Positions 24,101 through 28,541 of a DNA stretch of 28,541 nt are shown in pieces (within the stretch, counting starts at the first letter, position 1; each line of letters starts with the position of its first letter). Source of the stretch: Clostridia bacterium (GTDB lineage Bacteria > Bacillota > Clostridia > Oscillospirales > CAG-272). Both the position numbers and the translations under genes were made by a program. The stretch is from assembly GCA_900768535.1 (NCBI GenBank), contig CAAGDE010000058.1, forward strand, positions 1 to 28,541, read 5' to 3'. The notes beneath the pieces are model-generated. The model saw nothing but the letters and a program-made list of their open reading frames with translations. It was not told the origin of the DNA and did not search any database.

Positions 24101-24703
24101 ATGGCTTTGGAAAAACAGATTCTGAATGACGCCATGCAGACCTTCCGGATCGAGGCGGAGTCGCTTGCCGAGACCGCGAAGGTGCTGGATCCGGAGGCGT
24201 TCTCACGGGCGGTGGAGGTGCTTTCCGGGGCACCGCGCATTGCCGCCGCCGGGTGCGGGCATACCGGCATTGCCTGCCGCCATTTCGCGCACCTGATGTG
24301 CTGTATCGAGCGTCCCGCAAGGTTCCTCTCTCCTGCCGAGGCAGTACACGGGGGCATGGGCTTTCTTCAGCCCGGTGACGTGATGCTGCTGGCTTCGCGG
24401 GGAGGAAAAACCGACGAGCTGATGCCGATTGCCGACATCTGCCGCCGCAAGGGGATCACCGTAATCGGCGTGACCGAAAATACCGCGTCTCCTCTGGCGG
24501 AAAAATCGGATATTGTGCTTGCCATGAAGGTCACCCGCGAGTGTGACCCCTACAACTGCCAGGGAACGACCAGCTTTGCCGTGACCTGTGCAATCTTTGA
24601 TGCGCTCCAGACGGCGGTTCTGGAATACACCGGCTTCCGCAACGAGGAGTTTGCCGTTATCCACCCACACGGTGCGGTCGGAAAACGGCTGAACCGGCAG
24701 TGA
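24101..24703 (+). CDS. SIS-domain sugar-phosphate isomerase (KpsF/GutQ-like, CBS-less)
   Basis: The 200-residue protein is one SIS domain with the pattern of arabinose-5-phosphate isomerases: IAAAGCGHTGIACRHFAHLM, FLSPAEAVHGGMGFL, ASRGGKTDELMPI and the C-terminal HPHGAVGKRL. It lacks the two CBS domains of KdsD-type proteins, so it is about 120 residues shorter. This form usually isomerises a ketose- and aldose-phosphate in catabolism. The usual S-x-S-G-x-T in the phosphate loop reads SRGGKT, a change from SNSGET. AAGGAG lies 8 bases before ATG 24101; the in-frame GTG at 24092 lies within that site. A 62-base AT-rich gap separates it from the second YjbQ gene. Confidence 0.82.
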   Translation: MALEKQILNDAMQTFRIEAESLAETAKVLDPEAFSRAVEVLSGAPRIAAAGCGHTGIACRHFAHLMCCIERPARFLSPAEAVHGGMGFLQPGDVMLLASRGGKTDELMPIADICRRKGITVIGVTENTASPLAEKSDIVLAMKVTRECDPYNCQGTTSFAVTCAIFDALQTAVLEYTGFRNEEFAVIHPHGAVGKRLNRQ

Positions 24704-24765
24704 GCGACCCGGGCTTTTTATCTGCTTAACAAATCAATTTTTTTATAATAAAAAGGAGAACAAAC

Positions 24766-25389
24766 ATGGAATTCAAGGTTTATCAGAAGGAACTGGAGCT
24801 GCAGTCGAGGGGTTGGATCCCCACCTTCCACGATGTATCGAAGGAAGTGATGGAAATCGTCAGGGCATCCGGCGTAAAGAACGGCACGGTCTGCATCGCG
24901 TCCCACCACACCACCTGCTCGGTCATGGTGCAGGAATGCTCGCACGACATCGATTCGTTCGATCTGGAGTATCTCCAGCACGATCTGCTTGACATCATGC
25001 GCAAGCTGGTTCCGGACTTCCGCGAGGAGCATCAGTACCGTCATCCCGGACCGATCCACGCGCAGTTCGGCAGATACGTCAATGAGCCCGGCGACTTCAC
25101 CAGCATGAACACCGACGGACACCTGCGCTCGGTCTTCTTCGGCAGAAGCGAGACGATGACCATCAAGGACGGCGTTCTGGACGGCGGCGAATTCGCACAC
25201 ATCTACTTCATCGACTGGGATCAGGTCAGAGCGCGCCACCGTCAGCTGAACATCACCGTCATGGGAACCACGGGCGAGCTGGAGGAAGACCGCAAGTGGA
25301 ACAACGGCGAGGTGATCAACACCCTGCATAAGTTCACCGACGAGGAAAAGGCGTACGATCTGCACTACGATCTGCAGCTGAAAAGATAA
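24766..25389 (+). CDS. YjbQ/UPF0047 family protein, second copy, extended
   Basis: The 207-residue protein is a second YjbQ domain with the same core as the first copy: GVKNGTVCIASHHTTCSVMVQE (H47, H48), RHPGPIHAQF, NTDGHLRSVFFGRSE and YFIDWDQVRARHRQ. It differs by extra residues between the HPG and NTD motifs and by a C-terminal tail of about 40 charged residues. The two copies are clearly paralogues but far apart, which suggests separate substrates or a hetero-oligomer. AAAAAGGAG gives a very strong ribosome site. It lies 15 bases before the FSA-type gene. AT-rich DNA just upstream contains TATAAT but no -35, so an internal promoter is doubtful. Confidence 0.86.
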   Translation: MEFKVYQKELELQSRGWIPTFHDVSKEVMEIVRASGVKNGTVCIASHHTTCSVMVQECSHDIDSFDLEYLQHDLLDIMRKLVPDFREEHQYRHPGPIHAQFGRYVNEPGDFTSMNTDGHLRSVFFGRSETMTIKDGVLDGGEFAHIYFIDWDQVRARHRQLNITVMGTTGELEEDRKWNNGEVINTLHKFTDEEKAYDLHYDLQLKR

Positions 25390-25404
25390 AAAAGAGGCTA
25401 CAAT

Positions 25405-26079
25405 ATGAAATTCATTGTGGATTCGGCGGATCTCGGCGTGATCCGGGACTGCTACGGGCACCTCGCCTGCGACGGGGTGACCACCAACCCGAGCATTCTG
25501 GCAAAGTCCGGCATCGCGCCCTATGAGGTGCTCGGAAAGATCCGCGCGTTCCTCGGCAAGGATGCCGATCTGCACGTGCAGGTGATCTCCGGGGACTGTG
25601 AGACGATGCTGAAGGAAGCGGAGGCAATTGCCGGTGCGCTCGGTAAAAACACCTACATCAAGGTTCCGGTGACCAAGACCGGACTGAAGGTCATCAAGAC
25701 GCTCAAGGCGGCGGGCTACCGTGTTACGGCAACCGCGATCTACACCGCGGCGCAGGCATATCTTGCGGGACAGGCAGGGGCGGATTACGTTGCACCGTAC
25801 GTCAACCGCATTTATGATACCGGCGCGGACGGCGTGGAAGTGACAAAACAGATTCAGACGCTTCTGCGTGCCGGCGGATACAAAACGCAGGTGCTGGCGG
25901 CGAGCTTCAAGAACGTCTCGCAGGTGATGTCGCTTGCCGAGGCGGGCATTGACGCGGCGACCATCCAGCCGGACGTCATCGGAAAAATGCTCTGCAACCC
26001 GACGGTGGATGCCGCTGTGGACGCGTTCCGGCAGGATTTCGAAAATCTTGCGGGAAAGGGAAGCGATATGACGAAATAA
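25405..26079 (+). CDS. fsa: Fructose-6-phosphate aldolase/TalC-type transaldolase
   Basis: This short class I aldolase of the transaldolase family forms a Schiff base through K86 (YIKVPVTKTG). The 224 residues contain DGVTTNPSI near the start and DYVAPYVNRIYDTG with a Tyr (Y132) at the position that in E. coli FsaA (Y131) favours aldolase chemistry; true transaldolases have Phe there. It may therefore cleave a ketose-phosphate to dihydroxyacetone (or hydroxyacetone) and an aldehyde phosphate, rather than transfer a three-carbon unit. The family is known to accept unusual substrates, including sulfofructose in one pathway. The start is supported by AAGAGG. It follows the second YjbQ gene by 15 bases. 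Confidence 0.85.
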   Translation: MKFIVDSADLGVIRDCYGHLACDGVTTNPSILAKSGIAPYEVLGKIRAFLGKDADLHVQVISGDCETMLKEAEAIAGALGKNTYIKVPVTKTGLKVIKTLKAAGYRVTATAIYTAAQAYLAGQAGADYVAPYVNRIYDTGADGVEVTKQIQTLLRAGGYKTQVLAASFKNVSQVMSLAEAGIDAATIQPDVIGKMLCNPTVDAAVDAFRQDFENLAGKGSDMTK

Positions 26080-26126
26080 ACGCTTCCGGTGTGATGCCTT
26101 TCATCAAAAACAAGGATGGGATATGT

Positions 26127-26975
26127 ATGGAAAAAATCGGAACGTTAATTTCATTGACCGAGGGGACCGATCCCGGATCGGAAATGGAGCGATTGAAGAA
26201 GCTGGGCTTTGAATGCTGTCAGCTTGTGGTGTGGGATGTCGGATACTATTCGGAGGAGCACGCCGAGGCGGTTCGGACTGCGATCCGGGAAACCGGGGTG
26301 GAGGTTTCTACCCTGTGGGCGGGATGGTCCGGTCCGGCGGAATGGAATTTCAGCGGCGGTCCCGCCACGCTTGGATTGGTTCCGCCCGCGTTTCGGATGA
26401 AGCGGGCGGAAGAGCTGATCTCGGCGGGTGAATTTGCTGCCCGGATCGGGGTAGGGCAGGTGGCGACCCATGTAGGATTTCTTCCGGAGGACATGAGTCA
26501 TCCGGAGTATTGGGGGATCCTTGCGATTCTCCGGTATATCACAGACCGTTACCGTCGGCTGGGGATCCGGTTCCTGTTTGAAACCGGGCAGGAAACGCCG
26601 GTTACGCTGTTGCGCGTGATCGAAGATCTGGGAGCGGAGAACGTGGGAATCAATATGGATACCGCGAATCTGATTCTGTACGGAAAAGCAAACTCCGCCG
26701 ATGCCGTCCGGGTCTTCGGGCGGTATGTGCAGGATACCCACATCAAGGACGGCTTCTATCCCACAGACGGAAAAAAGCTGGGACGGGAAGTGAAGGTGGG
26801 AGAGGGCCTTGCCGATATTCCGGAAGTGGTCCGGCAGCTCCGGGCTGTCGGCTACCGGGGCAACTACATCATCGAACGGGAAATTTCAGGCGAACAGCAA
26901 ACGGCAGATCTGATTGAAACCCTGGAATACATGAAACGGGTCCTGGCACAGGCAAAGGAGAGTACGGTATGTTAA
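26127..26975 (+). CDS. Xylose isomerase-like TIM-barrel sugar (phosphate) isomerase/epimerase
   Basis: The 282-residue protein has the AP-endonuclease-2/xylose-isomerase TIM-barrel fold used by IolE, IolI, tagatose/psicose 3-epimerases and hydroxypyruvate isomerase. Likely metal ligands and partners are Glu in LFETGQETP, Asp and Asn in NMDTANL, His in DTHIKDG and the C-terminal Glu in IIEREISG. The GREVKVGEGLADIP stretch is typical of the epimerase branch. The start at 26127 has AAGGAT 9 bases upstream; starts at 26091 would add 12 non-conserved residues. Its last 7 bases overlap the next gene. With the oxidoreductase downstream it resembles the keto-sugar epimerase/dehydrogenase pairs of inositol-like pathways. 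Confidence 0.83.
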   Translation: MEKIGTLISLTEGTDPGSEMERLKKLGFECCQLVVWDVGYYSEEHAEAVRTAIRETGVEVSTLWAGWSGPAEWNFSGGPATLGLVPPAFRMKRAEELISAGEFAARIGVGQVATHVGFLPEDMSHPEYWGILAILRYITDRYRRLGIRFLFETGQETPVTLLRVIEDLGAENVGINMDTANLILYGKANSADAVRVFGRYVQDTHIKDGFYPTDGKKLGREVKVGEGLADIPEVVRQLRAVGYRGNYIIEREISGEQQTADLIETLEYMKRVLAQAKESTVC

Positions 26976-27973
26976 ACGCAGCACTGATCGGATTTGGGGG
27001 CATAGCCCGGGCGCATGAAAACGGATACAGGATTCTTGAAAAAGAAGGAAAGGTTCGTCTCGTTGCCGCCTGTGATATCCGGAAGGAAGCCTTTGACGGT
27101 ACAGCGGAAATCAATCTGAAGACCGATATGACCGATGCGGTCAGAACCTTTCGGTGCTACACCGAGCTTGACAGGATGCTGGCGGAGGAAACGATTGATT
27201 TTGTAGACATCTGCGTTCCGTCTTACCTTCACAAAGAGGTAGTCGTCCGCCTGTTGGATCGCGGTTATCCGGTGCTTTGCGAAAAGCCGATGGCACTGAA
27301 CAGCGGGGACTGCGCCGAGATGCTCGCGGCGGAAAAGAGAAGCGGAAAGCCGCTGATGATTGCGCAGGTGCTTCGCTTTTTCCCGGAGTATGAGTATCTG
27401 CGGTCCTGTGTGACCGATTGCAGGTTCGGCAGACCGCTTGCCGCTTCTTTCGGACGGTTCAGCACCCCCGCAACCTGGGGGTGGGAAAACTGGTTTATGG
27501 ATTACGGCAAATCCGGCGGATGCATCACCGATCTCCATGTCCATGACATCGACATGGCGAGGTATCTCTTCGGAGAGCCGCAGAGCGTCAGCTGTCGGGC
27601 GGTGAACACGAACTGTCGGTACGATATCGTTCAAACCGTTCTGAATTATGACGGACTTCTTGTCACGGCACAAGGCGCTTGGTCATCGAAACAGATGAAA
27701 TTTTCATCGGCGTACCGGGTGGATTTCGAAAAGGCGTCCGTTGTTTTCGAGGACGGTAAAGTGACGGTATATCCGGATGACGATACGGCACCGTATTCTC
27801 CGAAGCTGGAGGGCTGGGACGGTTATACAAACGAAATTGCCTTTTTCAGCGATGTTGTCAGCGGAAAGGTTGTGAATGAAAAGAATCCCGCCGCCAGCGC
27901 CGCACAAACCATCCGCGTGATTGAAGCCATGAAAGCCAGTGCCGATGCTTTGGGACAGCCCCGGCAGCTCTGA
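26969..27973 (+). CDS. Gfo/Idh/MocA family NAD(P)-dependent sugar oxidoreductase
   Basis: This full-length (334 residues) member of the glucose-fructose oxidoreductase/inositol dehydrogenase family has all key motifs. The Rossmann loop is LIGFGGIARAH, the cofactor and substrate Lys lies in CEKPMAL, and the catalytic stretch is GGCITDLHVHDIDMARYLFG with the Asp and His in place. It likely oxidises a sugar or inositol hydroxyl to a ketone, or the reverse. It overlaps the TIM-barrel isomerase gene by 7 bases, so translation is coupled. It is the last gene of the operon, which ends at the 19-bp hairpin 45 bases on. Unlike the shorter relative at 6804-7658, it shows no loss of catalytic residues. 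Confidence 0.87.
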   Translation: MLNAALIGFGGIARAHENGYRILEKEGKVRLVAACDIRKEAFDGTAEINLKTDMTDAVRTFRCYTELDRMLAEETIDFVDICVPSYLHKEVVVRLLDRGYPVLCEKPMALNSGDCAEMLAAEKRSGKPLMIAQVLRFFPEYEYLRSCVTDCRFGRPLAASFGRFSTPATWGWENWFMDYGKSGGCITDLHVHDIDMARYLFGEPQSVSCRAVNTNCRYDIVQTVLNYDGLLVTAQGAWSSKQMKFSSAYRVDFEKASVVFEDGKVTVYPDDDTAPYSPKLEGWDGYTNEIAFFSDVVSGKVVNEKNPAASAAQTIRVIEAMKASADALGQPRQL

Positions 27974-28018
27974 TTCTCTGTCATCGCGGCATCTGTTCCG
28001 GCTTGGGTGACGCAAAAC

Positions 28019-28076
28019 AAAAACCACAATATCCTGTGCTTGAGGAACCCTCTCGCTACAGGATATTGTGGTTTTT
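28019..28076. terminator. Long perfect hairpin: bidirectional terminator between the operon and tRNA-Val
   Basis: Two 19-base arms (28019-28037 and 28058-28076) pair perfectly around a 20-base loop that itself holds a small GAGG/CCTC stem. Each strand ends in a T-run (TTTTTGATT on plus, TTTTTGTTTTG on minus). It closes the plus-strand operon and lies 6 bases past the 3' end of the minus-strand tRNA, so it should serve both. Confidence 0.92.
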
Positions 28077-28082
28077 GATTAT

Positions 28083-28159
28083 TGGTGGAGACAGATGGAT
28101 TCGAACCAACGACCTCATGCATGTCAAGCATGCGCTCTAACCAACTGAGCTATGCCTCC
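28083..28159 (-). tRNA. tRNA-Val, anticodon GAC
   Basis: Read on the minus strand, the gene has the acceptor stem GGAGGCA/TGTCTCC (one G-U), the D arm GCTC..GAGC, the anticodon stem CATGC/GCATG with loop TTGACAT (anticodon GAC), a five-base variable loop, TTCGAAT in the T loop and an encoded CCA. One pair of the T stem (GTTGG/CCATC) is a U-U mismatch at positions 50-64. Promoter and terminator flank it, so it is probably transcribed alone. Confidence 0.95.
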
Positions 28160-28220
28160 ATCCCGCTGCGCACCGGAAACCGGATCGGCTGAGGTCCTGC
28201 CGCTTTACCGCAACGTATAT

Positions 28221-28249
28221 ATTATAACACATTTCTTCCCAAATTGCAA
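28221..28249 (-). promoter_or_regulatory. Promoter of tRNA-Val
   Basis: On the minus strand: TTGCAA (28249-28244), a 17-bp spacer ending in TGT, then TATAAT (28226-28221). Transcription would begin about 55 bases upstream of the mature tRNA. Confidence 0.75.
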
Positions 28250-28390
28250 GGGGTTTTTCAAAAAAATTTTTTCTTTTTTTATTTTGTCGGGTTTCCGGCA
28301 GAAAATGCCTGACAGATCGGCTGTTCCGGGGGATGTTTTTGTGGAAAGCAATCAAATATGCCGTTTCTTGTTCATATTTTCGGAAAATGC

Positions 28391-28419
28391 TTGACAAATC
28401 GGAAAAAGTGTGTTATAAT
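28391..28419 (+). promoter_or_regulatory. Perfect consensus sigma-A promoter (P1 of a tandem pair)
   Basis: TTGACA (28391-28396), a 17-bp spacer ending in TGT, then TATAAT (28414-28419). All twelve hexamer bases match consensus. It points toward the right edge of the window. Confidence 0.9.
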
Positions 28420-28463
28420 ACGGGTGTCAGACAAAAATTGACTGAATTTTTAAAAAATAATGC

Positions 28464-28492
28464 TTGACAAGGAGGGCGCGGTCGTGTATAAT
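28464..28492 (+). promoter_or_regulatory. Perfect consensus sigma-A promoter (P2 of a tandem pair)
   Basis: TTGACA (28464-28469), a 17-bp GC-rich spacer, then TATAAT (28487-28492), 73 bases after P1. The predicted start falls at about 28499, at the first GACA unit. Tandem perfect promoters are typical of rRNA operons; the transcript itself lies outside the window. Confidence 0.9.
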
Positions 28493-28497
28493 GCCTT

Positions 28498-28541
<44 letters not shown>

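Noticed and set aside
24744..24749. TATAAT upstream of the second YjbQ gene as an internal promoter
   Set aside because: No -35 box at 16-18 bases, no TG extension, and the start would fall inside the ribosome binding site.
18231..28076. Sulfoquinovose sulfo-transaldolase operon
   Set aside because: An FSA-type enzyme is present, but no sulfoquinovosidase, sulfolactaldehyde dehydrogenase or sulfonate exporter is recognisable; kept only as a substrate possibility for the aldolase.
28019..28076. Miniature inverted-repeat element
   Set aside because: The hairpin has T-runs on both sides and sits exactly between convergent transcription units, so a bidirectional terminator explains it.
28137..28397. 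86-residue minus-strand frame next to the tRNA
   Set aside because: It overlaps the tRNA and its promoter, and shows no protein-like features.

Overview
The window reads like a contig from a Gram-positive, probably gut-associated member of Clostridia (Oscillospirales/Christensenellales-like). This is an inference from four things: GC-rich genes with AT-rich promoters, strong AGGAGG-type ribosome binding sites, a one-chain iron-sulfur L-serine dehydratase, and surface proteins ending in Gly-Cys, a hydrophobic helix and a basic tail. It looks like a complete contig: the left edge cuts into a broken gene and the right edge stops inside an 11-copy GACA repeat directly downstream of two tandem consensus promoters. 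I see no transposase, integrase, phage gene or CRISPR array.

Layout. (1) 1-5617, + strand: a large three-module surface protein and a secreted heparinase II/III-like lyase, both ending in the same KGC-x-S + helix + basic tail. (2) 7658-5692, - strand: a two-gene operon (short Gfo/Idh/MocA oxidoreductase, then an amidohydrolase-2 enzyme) ending at a strong hairpin shared with the convergent lyase gene. (3) 7847-10855, + strand: L-serine dehydratase, an Eis-like acetyltransferase and a small two-helix membrane protein. (4) 11024-18201, + strand: DapA-like aldolase, cytoplasmic heparinase II/III-like lyase, orphan substrate-binding lipoprotein, M20 amidohydrolase and an atypical SDR, behind a consensus promoter. 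(5) 18313-27973, + strand: an 11-gene operon led by its own TetR regulator: 2-hydroxyacid dehydrogenase, FGGY kinase, TIM-like isomerase, YjbQ protein, AraA-like isomerase, SIS isomerase, second YjbQ protein, FSA-type transaldolase/aldolase, TIM-barrel sugar isomerase, Gfo/Idh/MocA oxidoreductase. It ends at a 19-bp perfect hairpin. (6) 28083-28159, - strand: tRNA-Val(GAC), then 380 bp of promoter-rich non-coding DNA.

How it may work together (inference): the secreted lyase opens an acidic or uronate-containing polysaccharide at the cell surface. Products are taken up (no permease is encoded here), finished by the cytoplasmic lyase, and the keto-deoxy acid is cleaved by the DapA-like aldolase. 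The TetR-led operon looks like a self-contained route for an unusual sugar: aldose-ketose isomerase, kinase, aldolase, triose-phosphate-type isomerase. Two divergent YjbQ proteins are embedded in it, and their biochemical job in such a setting is unknown to me. That operon is the best candidate for an undescribed system. All seven promoters I can read have exactly 17-bp spacers, and six of them carry a TGn extension of the -10 box.
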